A DNA stretch of 64,000 nt from Acetoanaerobium noterae (GCF_900168025.1 NZ_FUYN01000003.1:186001-250000), one strand, 5' to 3'; positions 26,201 through 35,715 are shown, counted from the first letter of the stretch. Numbers and translations are program-made. Notes: generated by a model from the sequence alone, not told the origin.

Positions 26201-26794
26201 CAATTTACTTTTTTCTATATCCATACTATTACTTAGCTTTTTTCTCAGCTCATCCCCATATTCATACAGGTTAAAAAGCCTTTCTAGCATATTCCTTCTA
26301 TCTGCTCCATCTAGCTTTAGAAACTCGCTAAATTTACCTTGAGGAAGAACCACAGTTCTTAGAAAATCATCTTTTTTTAGGCCTATTATAGCCTCGCATT
26401 TTTTCGTTATTGCTGTTACACTTTCTTCTAAAATCTCAGGCTCATCGTAGGTTACATCTACTAGCTTACACTTATCACTTCTAAGACTTCCTGATTTTTT
26501 ATCTCTTCTAAACTCTCTGCTGACTCTATATTTTCTATTTTCTGCCCCCGAAATTTGAAACTCAAATTCCACATAGGCTCTATCGCTATTTAGATTGATA
26601 AAATTTACTTTACCCCTTGGAATATCTCCATATAAAGCTAGGCAAATTCCATCTAGTATAGTTGATTTTCCACTTCCTGTAGGACCAAAAATACCAAAAA
26701 AACCATTTTGAGTAAGCTTCAAAAAATCTATATGTTGCTCTTCTTCAAAGCTATTTAGCCCTTTGATAGATAAACTAATTGGCTTCATTGTCAT
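23282..26794 (-). CDS. sbcC: Nuclease subunit SbcC (Rad50 homologue)
   Basis: SMC-like ATPase of the SbcCD double-strand DNA nuclease, which opens hairpins and processes broken ends. 1170 residues: Walker A GPTGSGKST at 37-45, long coiled-coil arms, central zinc hook ENCPVCGAVEHP, then signature TLSGGETFLASLAL and Walker B LELFFLDEGFG near the C-terminus. Length is normal. It overlaps sbcD by 20 bases, so translation is coupled. A second ATG six bases in (26788) has a better distance to GGGGAGG. Confidence 0.96.
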   Translation of the reverse strand: MTMKPISLSIKGLNSFEEEQHIDFLKLTQNGFFGIFGPTGSGKSTILDGICLALYGDIPRGKVNFINLNSDRAYVEFEFQISGAENRKYRVSREFRRDKKSGSLRSDKCKLVDVTYDEPEILEESVTAITKKCEAIIGLKKDDFLRTVVLPQGKFSEFLKLDGADRRNMLERLFNLYEYGDELRKKLSNSMDIEKSKLTRLEGELSGIGAVEPDDLQNQEILVKSKKEEYKRASREAELILEKLNKQTEVFKLQNEKKTYVSQLDEALAKKPEIENKARSLSIFKNANQLKDMIADFEKTKLEFESSNNKLFEIELKRKDCAEKKTEIEAKYNMAKQAYETELPNLLARKVKYIEALEKVKELDTLKLKIDECKAQEIEFNKKLNKLNMDKEYKHKELESLKKDIEEITSVIAELKVSALFRSKVETGYQLSKDITKEAERKTKLEIEKANISKECEADNKEVEAINSKLKELKAKDLLIQKEMLVLNEMPLGNRDDLIKLNERFNLVSQAWKLNEEKSRRIEEANHKANLLINQVQELNKARAEQKFILEEESKKLEKAKIENLALELRKSLSHGENCPVCGAVEHPYLHDEANNLESYSDDLAIYESKIEEATKLVTNYDEKINKLDTELAILSKQIEEDTSEIADIDKSLLAASPSDIKLEYEALDTRIKDFEKKKQELEINEKACLKEISSYENKNASITSKLEASSRRLEILEKDMAELSESLKLSQDNLSMLKEDLKVEDFELEYKKIIEMESKREAYEKDLTEKNKLCSMTENLLKDIEKEINLSSNDLSTVSTRKDSWESSYNEQKSSLISKVGELDSVAGFLKDTESKITDVQSNYKEQSKLKTEAENEYSSLNEEFIKENQKLIGLDLRIKDIDKNLHIRLAELGFGDIEAVKLNFKDQIELDAIEKEIKAYENKLSNLSSIIQTLDSKLASRGVDEEEFKMLEIEAKEKQIALSDLNKSLILESKKLDELKLKLESIKEILEKKNRIEKKQAILKELETLFKGNRFVEFVATERLKYVSREASKRLLDITGGGYSLETDDDGIFLIRDNKNGGVLRDTSTLSGGETFLASLALALSLSAEIQLKGTAPLELFFLDEGFGTLDDNLLEVLMSSLEKIHNDKLKIGLISHVESVKQRVPVKLIVTPAKSGICGSTIKIEHN

Positions 26795-27998
26795 AGTCCT
26801 CCCCGTAGTAAAGTTTATATATCGTCTCCTTGGTTTCCTCTGATGGCTCTACTTTATTTTGTTTTATATAAAATGCTTGAAATAGCTCTTCAAACGACTG
26901 GGTTCTATGGTCATTTATCATTTCTTCTCTTTTTATATCTTCAGATGTAATAGGTCTGATGCTTAGAATATCTTTTTTAAGTAGCTTTAATTCCTTTATC
27001 TGATCTTCCCTGATATATTCATCCGTTTTGATTTCTAAATAAACCCAACTAGATTCATCCTTTTTCGCTTCACACATTTCAAGAGCCTCTGCGTAATTTT
27101 CACATTTCCACACCTCTATAGGCTTGTATACAGGTAGAGCAATTCTCTCAATTACAGCATCTCTACCTGCCACTACATCAATTCGCTCCACACTTTTAGT
27201 AAAATTAATCTCAGTCTTGTTATAGTGGATAGGCGAACCAGAATATCTCGCCTTGCCACCAGTTCCATGAACTATCTGAGGCTTATGAACATGACCTAGT
27301 GCAATGTATTGAGCTTTCTTCGGGAAGATACTGCTATTTATAAGGTAGCTCCCTCCTAGCTGAATACTTCTCTCTGAGCCACTTTCCTCACTTCCCATAA
27401 CAAAAATATGAGACACAAGCAGATTTATAGTATTATCTCTATAATGCTTTTCAAGTTCAGTGAATAACTGTATCATCCTAGCTTCATAGCTTTCTAGCTT
27501 TTCTTCATCCTCATCTGTTCCTAGATAAAGAACTTCATTGAGTCTTTTCTCGCTAGGAAAAGCAATAGCAGCTATTACAGCTTTTTCCTCTCCTATCATA
27601 ACTTCAACTATTCCAGGCTCAGACTTTATCACTTCATGTCTCCCATAAGTGCCTATAGGTACTGTTGATTTTGGAGTTCCTAGCATGATAATTCCATGTG
27701 GCTGGGCTAGCGGCCATGCCGCTACTAATCTATCTGGGCTATCGTGATTGCCAGCTATAACGAGTATCAATCTTTCCCCATCTTTAGATAATCTCTTAAG
27801 AGTATTATAAAAAAGAACCTCTGCTTTTGCTGATGGAGTAAAGCTATCATAAACGTCTCCAGCTATAATAACTAAATCAGCTCTATTATCCTCTACAATT
27901 GTAATAAAATCCTCTAAAAATTCAGCTTGCTCTTCCAATCTGCTCATGCCCTCTAGATTTTTTCCTAGATGCCAATCTCCAGTGTGAATTATCCTCAT
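26775..27998 (-). CDS. sbcD: Nuclease subunit SbcD (Mre11 homologue)
   Basis: Metallophosphoesterase nuclease partner of SbcC. 407 residues with the five phosphoesterase motifs: HTGDWHLGK, AGDVYDS, AGNHDSP, VSHIFVMG and ALGHVHKPQ. A capping and SbcC-binding region follows from about residue 280. AGGAGG precedes the ATG. First gene of the sbcDC pair; it lies 12 bases after the sigma-54 activator gene, which reads the same way, so some read-through is possible. Confidence 0.96.
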   Translation of the reverse strand: MRIIHTGDWHLGKNLEGMSRLEEQAEFLEDFITIVEDNRADLVIIAGDVYDSFTPSAKAEVLFYNTLKRLSKDGERLILVIAGNHDSPDRLVAAWPLAQPHGIIMLGTPKSTVPIGTYGRHEVIKSEPGIVEVMIGEEKAVIAAIAFPSEKRLNEVLYLGTDEDEEKLESYEARMIQLFTELEKHYRDNTINLLVSHIFVMGSEESGSERSIQLGGSYLINSSIFPKKAQYIALGHVHKPQIVHGTGGKARYSGSPIHYNKTEINFTKSVERIDVVAGRDAVIERIALPVYKPIEVWKCENYAEALEMCEAKKDESSWVYLEIKTDEYIREDQIKELKLLKKDILSIRPITSEDIKREEMINDHRTQSFEELFQAFYIKQNKVEPSEETKETIYKLYYGEDYDNEAN

Positions 27999-28010
27999 GA
28001 TTACCTCCTG

Positions 28011-30017
28011 CTATAGTCGTTTACTTAATTCTTCCAAGCCTTTTTGTGTTATATATGTTCCTGCTCTGCCTTTTCCCGAATCTACAAAGCCTTGATTTTT
28101 TAAAAAGGTAAGTATTTTTTTTAGTTCAGCTTCTTTTATTGGTACATTTTCCTTTTCAGCCAAACGTATGAGCATATTTCTTCCTATAGACCCATGATTA
28201 TTTATCGTCTCAAGAATAAATCTAGCTTTATCTACTTTACTATTTGACTGAGTACTATATATGCATTCTAGCTTAACTGACTGATTTTGCTTGTTTATTA
28301 TATACTCTGGCAAGTCCTTATACTTAATTATATCATTACTGGAAATTGCTTTAGCATAATTTAAAATATTTATTAGCTCTCTTATATTTCCTCTATAATC
28401 ATGATTTAGCAAAGTACCCTTTACACTATTATCTATTTTATATTCATTTCCTAAAAAATTTTCAGCTATTAATACAATGTCACTTTTTCTATCTCTAAGA
28501 GGTGGTAGATTAATCTGGCAAGTGTTGATTCTATAATACAAATCTGTTCTGAATTTATCCTCTAGTGAAAGCACTTCCAGATTTTTATTCGTAGCAACTA
28601 TAAATCTTATATCTATATCCATAATACTAGACGATCCTAGAGCCATAATTTGTTTTTCTTGTAGTACTCTTAGTAGCTTTGTTTGAAGATGAATCGACAT
28701 ATCGCCTATCTCATCCAGAAAAACAGTCCCATGGTTAGCTTGAGCTAGCAAGCCTTTTTTTCCGCCTTTTAACGCTCCAGTAAAAGCTCCTTCTTCGTAT
28801 CCAAACAATTCACTTTCAAGTAAATTCTCTGGCATAGCTGCCGAATTTATAGCAATAAAAGGCTGATTCTTTCTGTTTGACTCATTGTGAATAGATTGTG
28901 CCAGCATTTCTTTTCCTGTACCACTTTCCCCTATTAATAGTACAGTTAAATCCGTCTTTGCTATTTTTTTGCAAACCTCAATAGTTTTCTCCATCGAGTC
29001 AGATTTTGCGATTATATCATCAAAAGTATAATTAGCAACATGTCCTAGATTTCTAAGCTTACTCGATAAACTTTGCTCTAGCTGCTTTATATAAGTTAAT
29101 TCTTGAAAAATATAATAATATCCATATGTAGAATTTAAATACGTCAGTGGCTTTTTGTTTATATTAAACACCTTTTTATCATTTTCAAATAAAGTATTAT
29201 CTAAAACATCATCAGTTTGAAGCTTACTAATCCATTTTTGAGGGAGTAATTGCTTCATATTCCTATCACTAATTTCTTCAATATTAAATAACTCACAAAA
29301 TTTTCTATTTGCATGTCTTATTTCTCCATTTTTATTTGTAATCAAAATACCATCGTTTGCTAATTCAAATAGAGTAGATAGCTCTTGTTTTTTTACAAAT
29401 ATTTCTCTGACCTTTTCTTTCATTCCTGAATATAAGCTTACGATTAATTCCAAATATTTCTTTAGTTCTATTATTATTTCATCATGATTTAGTGATAATT
29501 TTGAAATAATGACAAAAAAAGTTGATATATCTATATATCTATTACCTATATCAATAACTTCATCCAAATAGTATGGTACATGTCTTTTCTCTCCTGGTGT
29601 AATTGCAAGCTGCATGTTTTTATATTTTCCTTCTTTTTCATAAGGAATTAAATTAATGTGTGTAATCCCTAACTCAATTAATAGTTCAACTGTCTCTTTT
29701 GTAGTTTCATCATCGTCATTAACTACCAAAACATCAATCCCTGCAGGAATATTTAGCAATTCATGGTAAGCTGATAACATAATAGTCCTCTCAATAACAA
29801 TTACATTATCCTTGCTCTTTATATGCTTTGATATATCTTTGAGCTTTTTATCAATCATTATAAGTATTAAATCATCCTCTATTACAAAATCATCCTTCAA
29901 GCTTTTAATATAATAGTTATTAATCTGTACATGATTTTTCAATACCATTTCAAGATTTTCTTTTAGGAACTTTCCTAACTCGCTGACTCCGTCAGTTACT
30001 ATCCCAATACTTTTCAT
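28011..30017 (-). CDS. Sigma-54-dependent transcriptional activator with PAS domain
   Basis: Enhancer-binding protein of about 668 residues. An N-terminal sensor region (about 1-200), a PAS domain (about 210-325), and the AAA+ domain (about 340-570) with Walker A GESGTGKE, the sigma-54 contact loop GAFTGA and Walker B GTVFLDEIGDM. The C-terminus is a winged-helix (ending KGRAGTYITQKGLEEL), not the usual Fis-type helix. ATG 30017 is chosen because GGAGGG lies just upstream; ATG 30029 contains that site. It is divergent from a permease gene with a -24/-12 promoter, its obvious target. The PAS or N-terminal region should sense the inducer. Confidence 0.95.
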   Translation of the reverse strand: MKSIGIVTDGVSELGKFLKENLEMVLKNHVQINNYYIKSLKDDFVIEDDLILIMIDKKLKDISKHIKSKDNVIVIERTIMLSAYHELLNIPAGIDVLVVNDDDETTKETVELLIELGITHINLIPYEKEGKYKNMQLAITPGEKRHVPYYLDEVIDIGNRYIDISTFFVIISKLSLNHDEIIIELKKYLELIVSLYSGMKEKVREIFVKKQELSTLFELANDGILITNKNGEIRHANRKFCELFNIEEISDRNMKQLLPQKWISKLQTDDVLDNTLFENDKKVFNINKKPLTYLNSTYGYYYIFQELTYIKQLEQSLSSKLRNLGHVANYTFDDIIAKSDSMEKTIEVCKKIAKTDLTVLLIGESGTGKEMLAQSIHNESNRKNQPFIAINSAAMPENLLESELFGYEEGAFTGALKGGKKGLLAQANHGTVFLDEIGDMSIHLQTKLLRVLQEKQIMALGSSSIMDIDIRFIVATNKNLEVLSLEDKFRTDLYYRINTCQINLPPLRDRKSDIVLIAENFLGNEYKIDNSVKGTLLNHDYRGNIRELINILNYAKAISSNDIIKYKDLPEYIINKQNQSVKLECIYSTQSNSKVDKARFILETINNHGSIGRNMLIRLAEKENVPIKEAELKKILTFLKNQGFVDSGKGRAGTYITQKGLEELSKRL

Positions 30018-30075
30018 AATTCCCTCCATAGATAAACTTTGCTCATAATTTTATATTCTTTATAAATAGAATTAT

Positions 30076-30122
30076 ATAGGATAAATAGTATATTATGTTG
30101 TATTAATCCTATTTAATCCTAT
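30076..30122 (+). promoter_or_regulatory. Putative upstream activator sites for the sigma-54 regulator
   Basis: Two head-to-tail copies of TTAATCCTAT (30103-30112, 30113-30122), exactly one helical turn apart, plus an inverted near-copy ATAGGATAA at 30076-30084. They lie about 130-175 bases before the -24/-12 promoter, the usual distance for enhancer sites, and next to the activator gene. Confidence 0.6.
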
Positions 30123-30251
30123 TATTTTTTCTTTTATATTATTCTTTTACTGTAGTATTATAATCGTAAATCAATATTCACTTTTAAAGAATACCTATAT
30201 TTCAACGCTTATAAATTATTTTTATATAATATAATTATTATTTTAACAATT

Positions 30252-30267
30252 TGGCATCAATAATGCT
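30252..30267 (+). promoter_or_regulatory. Sigma-54 (-24/-12) promoter
   Basis: TGGCAT-N5-ATGCT matches the consensus TGGCAC-N5-TTGCW with the required GG-to-GC spacing. It lies about 55 bases before the permease start and faces it. No good sigma-A boxes compete with it in this gap (30018-30322). Confidence 0.82.
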
Positions 30268-30322
30268 TAATAGAACAATAAATTCTGAACTTTATAAATA
30301 ATCACAAAAGGAGATGATTGAC

Positions 30323-31747
30323 ATGAACAAAAAATTTGGTTTTTGGTCTATAGTGTTATTGACCATCAACGGCATTATTGGTACAGGTATTTTCTTATCA
30401 CCCGCAGGAGTTGTAAAAGTTGCAGGAACTTATACTCCTCTAGTTTATATTTTAGCTGGATTATTCGCTATTATATTAGCAATTACATTTGCTTCAGCCG
30501 CTAAGTATATTTCTAAAAATGGCTCTGGTTATGCATATTCAAAAGCAGCCTTTGGAAATGAAGTCGGTTACTATGTGGGTATCACTAGATTCGCAGCTGG
30601 CTCAATTGCTTGGGGTGTAATGGCGACTGCTGTAGTACGTACTACACTTGGAATCTTTGGTGGACCAGATGCCCAAACGCAAGGCAATATAACTCTTGGA
30701 TTTTTAATACTTATGGGAATACTTTTAGCAATTGTATTTTCTGGATCTTACATAACAAAAATAGCCAGCAATATTTCTACTATAGGAAAAATAACTGCTT
30801 TATTAGTTGCAGTATTTGCTGGACTTGCAATATTTTTAAAAACTGGACAAAACAATTTTATGTCTATTAATCAAGCAGTGGATACTGCAGGTGAGCTTAT
30901 CGTAAAACCAATGGATGCTTCAATCTTTGTAGGTGCAATTTTAGCTGCTTTTTATGCCTATACAGGCTTTGAATCAGTTGCATCTGCTGCTTCTGAAATG
31001 GAAGAACCAGAAAAAAATCTTCCAAAAGCAATTCCTTTAGCTATAGGAATAGTTGCTCTAATCTATGTAAGTGTAGTGAGTATAGCTATGATAATAAATC
31101 CTGAAGGCATACTAAATTCAACTGAACCTGTAATTTTAGCTTCTGCTTTTGTAAACCCACTCATCAAAAACATAATTATCTACGGAGCAGTTATATCTAT
31201 GTTTGGTATCAATATAGCTGCAGCTTTCAGTACTCCAAGAATTTTTGAAGCTATGGCTGATGAGGGACAGCTACCTATGTTTCTTTCTAAAAAAACTAAG
31301 CAAGGAGTTCCCCTATTCGCTTTCCTAGTTACAGCATCAATGGCCATCGCAGTTCCTATGGCTTTCCAGTACAATATGCGTGGAATCATGATAATAAGCT
31401 CAGTATCTAGATTTATTCAATTTTTAGTAGTTCCTATGGCTGTAATAATGTTCTACTATGATAAAAATAAAGAACCAAAGATAGAAACAGCACAAAAAAT
31501 GTTCTTTACAGATGTTGTAATTCCTATAATAGCTTTTGTAACATCAGCATTCTTACTTTACAAATTCTCATGGGCAGAGCAGTTTTCAATGGTAAACGAT
31601 AACGGAGAAACTGTAACAAATACCTATGCTATATGGGCTATGATTATAGGATATGTAATCCTACCTATAGGAGTATACATTCCTTACAAAATGGGACTAT
31701 ACAAAGAAAAGAAGGTAGTTTCTAGCAGTAATAGAAGCGTTTCATAA
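30323..31747 (+). CDS. APC-superfamily amino acid permease
   Basis: Membrane transporter of about 474 residues with 12 predicted helices. It opens with FGFWSIVLLTINGIIGTGIF, the APC helix-1 motif GIIGTGIF that binds the amino-acid backbone, and has AYTGFESVASAASEMEEPEKNLPKAI, another family hallmark. ATG 30323 is 9 bases from AAAGGAG; ATG 30314 abuts that site. Cotranscribed with the gamma-glutamyl hydrolase gene 33 bases downstream, from the sigma-54 promoter. The pair suggests uptake of gamma-glutamyl compounds, glutamate or polyamine-related amines. Confidence 0.93.
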   Translation: MNKKFGFWSIVLLTINGIIGTGIFLSPAGVVKVAGTYTPLVYILAGLFAIILAITFASAAKYISKNGSGYAYSKAAFGNEVGYYVGITRFAAGSIAWGVMATAVVRTTLGIFGGPDAQTQGNITLGFLILMGILLAIVFSGSYITKIASNISTIGKITALLVAVFAGLAIFLKTGQNNFMSINQAVDTAGELIVKPMDASIFVGAILAAFYAYTGFESVASAASEMEEPEKNLPKAIPLAIGIVALIYVSVVSIAMIINPEGILNSTEPVILASAFVNPLIKNIIIYGAVISMFGINIAAAFSTPRIFEAMADEGQLPMFLSKKTKQGVPLFAFLVTASMAIAVPMAFQYNMRGIMIISSVSRFIQFLVVPMAVIMFYYDKNKEPKIETAQKMFFTDVVIPIIAFVTSAFLLYKFSWAEQFSMVNDNGETVTNTYAIWAMIIGYVILPIGVYIPYKMGLYKEKKVVSSSNRSVS

Positions 31748-31780
31748 AAGACTAAATTAATTTAAGCGAGGAGAAAAATT

Positions 31781-32509
31781 ATGAGCAAACCTATTGTTGG
31801 TATATTTACAAATATAGAAATGGATAAAAATTATTTATTCCCAGGCTATCCACGCATAACTATAAATCAAGATTACTCTAGGTCAATAGAAGAAGCTGGT
31901 GGAGTTCCAATATTAATCCCTACTAGTCAATATTTTGAGAACTTAGAAAGACAAATCTCTATGTGTGATGGCTTACTATTTAGTGGAGGTCAAGACCTAA
32001 ACCCAATTCTATATAATGAACAGCCCTGTGATAAGCTAGGAGACTTATCTCCTATGAGAGATAGCTTTGAATTCATGGCTTATGAAATAGCAAATAAACT
32101 TCAAAAATCTATATTTGGTATCTGTCGTGGAAGTCAGCTTACTAATGTTTTTCATGGAGGAAGTCTATATCAAGATAACAGCTTCCAAGGTACAGACCTA
32201 AAGCATATGAACTATGCTAACCCTGATATGCCAGTTCACGATATCATAATAAACGAAGATTCATTCTTATTTAAAGCAACAGGAAAATCTAAAATTTCAA
32301 TCAATAGCTTCCATCATCAAGCTATCAAAAACTTGGCACCAGGATTTAAAATATCAGCAAGTGCCCCAGATGGAATAATTGAAGCAATCGAAAAAGAAGA
32401 TGATAGTCAGTTTATCGCCGCTGTTCAGTGGCATCCAGAAATGATGAGCAGAACTAACGAAGATTCTCAAAAAATATTCAAATATTTTATAGACAAACTT
32501 AAAAAATAA
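31781..32509 (+). CDS. Gamma-glutamyl-gamma-aminobutyrate hydrolase family protein (PuuD-like)
   Basis: Class I glutamine amidotransferase-fold hydrolase, 242 residues, that frees glutamate from gamma-glutamyl compounds. The triad is visible: nucleophile Cys in GICRGSQLTN, and His-Glu in AVQWHPEMM. Sequence GGQDLNPILY is typical for the PuuD family (peptidase C26). The substrate may be gamma-glutamyl-GABA or another gamma-glutamyl amide. GAGGAG precedes the ATG. Second gene of the sigma-54-driven unit, then a strong terminator. Confidence 0.92.
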   Translation: MSKPIVGIFTNIEMDKNYLFPGYPRITINQDYSRSIEEAGGVPILIPTSQYFENLERQISMCDGLLFSGGQDLNPILYNEQPCDKLGDLSPMRDSFEFMAYEIANKLQKSIFGICRGSQLTNVFHGGSLYQDNSFQGTDLKHMNYANPDMPVHDIIINEDSFLFKATGKSKISINSFHHQAIKNLAPGFKISASAPDGIIEAIEKEDDSQFIAAVQWHPEMMSRTNEDSQKIFKYFIDKLKK

Positions 32510-32526
32510 GTTCAAAATATTTCTAC

Positions 32527-32577
32527 AAAAAAAAGCTATAATCTCTTCTGTTCTATATGAGATTATAGCTTTTTTTA
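32527..32577. terminator. Bidirectional rho-independent terminator
   Basis: Perfect stem AAAAGCTATAATCTC (32531-32545) with its complement (32559-32573), 13-base loop, flanked by A-run and T7. It separates the hydrolase gene from the convergent TPR-like gene. Confidence 0.92.
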
Positions 32578-32579
32578 TT

Positions 32580-33140
32580 CTAAAGCTTCACTTCAGAAAG
32601 CTCTTGCAAATATTTTTCATCTGTATACTCAGTTTTTAGTTTTCCAAGTAGCTCCCTTGCAGTATCTAGCTCTTTTTTAGCCTTTAGATAATATACCTGA
32701 TTTAATTTTATATGTTTGCCTAGTAATGAGTGGTTCTGATATAAATCAAACTCTTTTTTATTATCCTCTACTATCTTTATAGCTTCCTTTGTCTCAGCTA
32801 ATTTAAAATGATAGTATGCAAGATTGCTAAAATACACAACTCTGTTTATTCCTCTTAATCCTTTTTCTGGAATATTCTTTAGTGCTTCCTTTGCTTTTCT
32901 GTAGCTTTTCTTCACTGCATGTCCAGCAGAAATATTGATATAAATCAGTGACTTGTTATATAGATTCTTAGTAGTTTCAAGTAGTTTTGTATTTTCCTCT
33001 ATATACTTGTCAGGATTATTTTCTGTTATTAGTATAGCCTGCAAAGAGTTAAGCTTCTTTTGGAATGCTTTTTGGGAGAGCCAGTTTATAAATAGTATTA
33101 AAAATATTGCCAAGATGATTATTTGTATAATGTAGTTCAA
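32580..33140 (-). CDS. Single-helix membrane protein with TPR-like repeats, unknown function
   Basis: 186 residues. One N-terminal membrane helix (about 3-22), then a soluble helical part with TPR-like pairs (IYINISAGHAVKKSYRKAKEAL, VVYFSNLAYYHFKLAETKEA, KLNQVYYLKAKKELDTAREL). The start is TTG at 33140 with AGGAGG seven bases upstream. Such proteins often act as scaffolds; no partner is evident. It stands alone between two terminator-bounded units. Confidence 0.7.
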   Translation of the reverse strand: MNYIIQIIILAIFLILFINWLSQKAFQKKLNSLQAILITENNPDKYIEENTKLLETTKNLYNKSLIYINISAGHAVKKSYRKAKEALKNIPEKGLRGINRVVYFSNLAYYHFKLAETKEAIKIVEDNKKEFDLYQNHSLLGKHIKLNQVYYLKAKKELDTARELLGKLKTEYTDEKYLQELSEVKL

Positions 33141-33300
33141 GGTGGTTCCTCCTGTCTGTTTATATGTTTTTGGATTTATCTTTAAACTTAAATTTCTTGC
33201 ATATGTCTTTTTATATTAGACAATAATTAACTTTATTCTTTTTACTACCGATAAATTTATTTAACTTTTCAATTTTCAGTTATAAAATTTTAATTCTCGA

Positions 33301-35715
33301 TTATCTACAAATATAATCATTAGATCTAAAAATTCTATTTAATAATTCTTCTTCCAAATTGTTCCATGAAACTAATGTTTCATCTATAGCTAAAAACTTT
33401 CTATTTTTAATTTCTATCTTTGTAGTATTGATTAAAAAATGGTCTGATCTCCTTATAAGTTTAATATTTTTACTAAAACTTATTCTTTTTAATATCTTAT
33501 AAAGTTCTATCTCTAGTCTGTTTTTAAAATGGAGTTCATGAAGTGTCTCTGCATTCTTTAATAAATACATTGTGGTATACGTTATTAGTTCTACTCCATA
33601 TTCTACTGTCTGAATAGGTCCAACCTTTTCAAAATCTTCTAACTCAAATCTTAAATATTCTTTTTCTGGATTCCCTTTAATTACTGGCAGTTCCTTGCAT
33701 TCATTTCTTTTATATTTTCTAACATCTCTTATTTTAGCAAAATAATAAATACCAGCATCTTCTTTAAAAATATTTTTAGGTTGATAAAAAGCGATGTATT
33801 GTACACCTAATCTTACATTCGATAATTTAACTAACGGGATATGGAAAAAATGATTTTTTAAATATGAAGCAAGATGTTCTTTTGTCGGTACATTTACGAC
33901 CATAACATTTGAATGTTTGAATTTAAGATTATCGTCATCCTCTTCATAAGTAGGAAGATTCGCTATTGACTCTATATATGACTCGTTAACAATCTTATTT
34001 ATATGATTTTCAATCAAGGATGTAGACCCTGGCAACATAGGAAAAGCTCCTATATTAACTTTTTCAATACTTTTAAAATATTTATGCTTTTTGAATGATA
34101 CTTCATCGCTATATGGAAACATAACATATGCACCAAATGTGTTATATTTAAATTGTAATTTTTCATCCAATTCACTTACTATTGCATCTCTATATCTATG
34201 CATCACATTTATATCTTCTTCCATGGGTCCCACAATGTTTTCTGAATCTATTTTTAACCTATACTTTGCATCAAATATATATATCCTATCATTTTTGTCT
34301 AAGTTTCTTAAGCAAAGTACAGTGTCTGGTCTCTGACTTGTTGTTGGTAGATAAGAATAGGTTCTGTTGTACCATAATTCTATATTTTTACCTGTAGAAT
34401 TTGAATATGTAATTTTAGATGTTTTATTTGTTGTCAATGATAATGATATTCCATTGTCTGTAGTTTCTATAATTCCATTATGAACTGTGCTGAAACCCAA
34501 TCTATTCAAAATGTTGTGTATTTTCAAGTAACACCATATTTCATAAAGATTCCAGATTTTTTTGGGTGTTATTTTATATAAACCTTCAGTAATATCAAGC
34601 CCTTTTTTTAACATCATAAAATTAAAAAATATTTCTCTATATCCTTGAGTCATCTTAAAAGATAGTGTTATGTTTTGTTTTACATTTACATCTGATATTT
34701 TACTAAAGAAGCCTTGTAGATGCTTATTTAAGTTGTTTTCTAATTTATTTAAAGCTTCATAATAATAGTTGTCAATTTTATAAATTAAACTAATATTCTG
34801 CTTAACACTTCTAATTCTATGAATAATCATTTTTATAATGTGCTTTACATACTGATTTTCATAAATATCATAGGTTATATCACTTTTCTTTTCAATAACC
34901 TTTAGAGGTAAATACTTATTGTGATTAATATTAATAATTCCTTTTTCATGAGGATACAACAAATGACTTTTCTTTCTTATATAATTTACTGTTGCTCTGG
35001 ATATTACTTTTGATTTATTAGCTTGATGTATATTTTCACTTCTTACAATATCATGTTTTGGATGATTTTCTATGTATTCAAGTGCTTTATTGAAATTGTT
35101 ATAAATCTGAATTAAAATCTCAGTAAATTCTACGCCTGTTTGATTGTTTACATCAACTAGATTAGCCCTTTGAAACGTTTTTCCTAAAAAATCGAACACT
35201 AATGAAGAAATTTCTTCATTTACTTCACTCAAAATTTCTTTATAATCTTTGACATAATCTAATTTTGAAGGAAAAATCTCTATAGTTAATTTCATTAATT
35301 CATTATCATTTGACAACACTTTAAAAGTCGTATAACCTATCTCTCCATTAAATACTATATTTCCATACAGATTATTTCCTACTTCAATGAATGACTCTCT
35401 TATTTCTTTATCTATATGGTAGATTCTAAATGAATCATTTGTTTTGGGTTCAAGTATAATTTGATAGTTTGAATCCTCAAAAAAACTGGGTCTCATGCTA
35501 TTGAAACTATTTTCCTCAAGTTCTCCCAATACATTGATAGTTTTTACAATTTGAGCATATGGATATTCAATAAATAAATACCCTTTGATATTATTGTTAG
35601 TATTTATAATATCAAATTTTCTATTTCTAGTTTTACCTACAAAGTAAAGTTTAAACATACTATTTTCTATCAATAATAATGTTTCATTAGAACCAAAATG
35701 TTGCAAAGCCGTCAT
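33301..35715 (-). CDS. DUF2357-type nuclease, McrC-like partner of the AAA+ ATPase
   Basis: Probable nuclease subunit of a McrBC-like restriction system. 804 residues: an N-terminal region of DUF2357 type (about 1-350) and a central PD-(D/E)XK domain with RPDTVLCLRNLDKNDRIYIF followed by DAKYRLKI; the Asp of RPDT and D-x-K of DAKY are the catalytic set, as in McrC. A C-terminal stretch of about 200 residues may be a further nucleic-acid contact. AGGGG lies 8 bases before the ATG. It overlaps the ATPase gene by 29 bases, so the two are coupled. Several homologous pairs occur in defence islands. Confidence 0.85.
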   Translation of the reverse strand: MTALQHFGSNETLLLIENSMFKLYFVGKTRNRKFDIINTNNNIKGYLFIEYPYAQIVKTINVLGELEENSFNSMRPSFFEDSNYQIILEPKTNDSFRIYHIDKEIRESFIEVGNNLYGNIVFNGEIGYTTFKVLSNDNELMKLTIEIFPSKLDYVKDYKEILSEVNEEISSLVFDFLGKTFQRANLVDVNNQTGVEFTEILIQIYNNFNKALEYIENHPKHDIVRSENIHQANKSKVISRATVNYIRKKSHLLYPHEKGIININHNKYLPLKVIEKKSDITYDIYENQYVKHIIKMIIHRIRSVKQNISLIYKIDNYYYEALNKLENNLNKHLQGFFSKISDVNVKQNITLSFKMTQGYREIFFNFMMLKKGLDITEGLYKITPKKIWNLYEIWCYLKIHNILNRLGFSTVHNGIIETTDNGISLSLTTNKTSKITYSNSTGKNIELWYNRTYSYLPTTSQRPDTVLCLRNLDKNDRIYIFDAKYRLKIDSENIVGPMEEDINVMHRYRDAIVSELDEKLQFKYNTFGAYVMFPYSDEVSFKKHKYFKSIEKVNIGAFPMLPGSTSLIENHINKIVNESYIESIANLPTYEEDDDNLKFKHSNVMVVNVPTKEHLASYLKNHFFHIPLVKLSNVRLGVQYIAFYQPKNIFKEDAGIYYFAKIRDVRKYKRNECKELPVIKGNPEKEYLRFELEDFEKVGPIQTVEYGVELITYTTMYLLKNAETLHELHFKNRLEIELYKILKRISFSKNIKLIRRSDHFLINTTKIEIKNRKFLAIDETLVSWNNLEEELLNRIFRSNDYICR

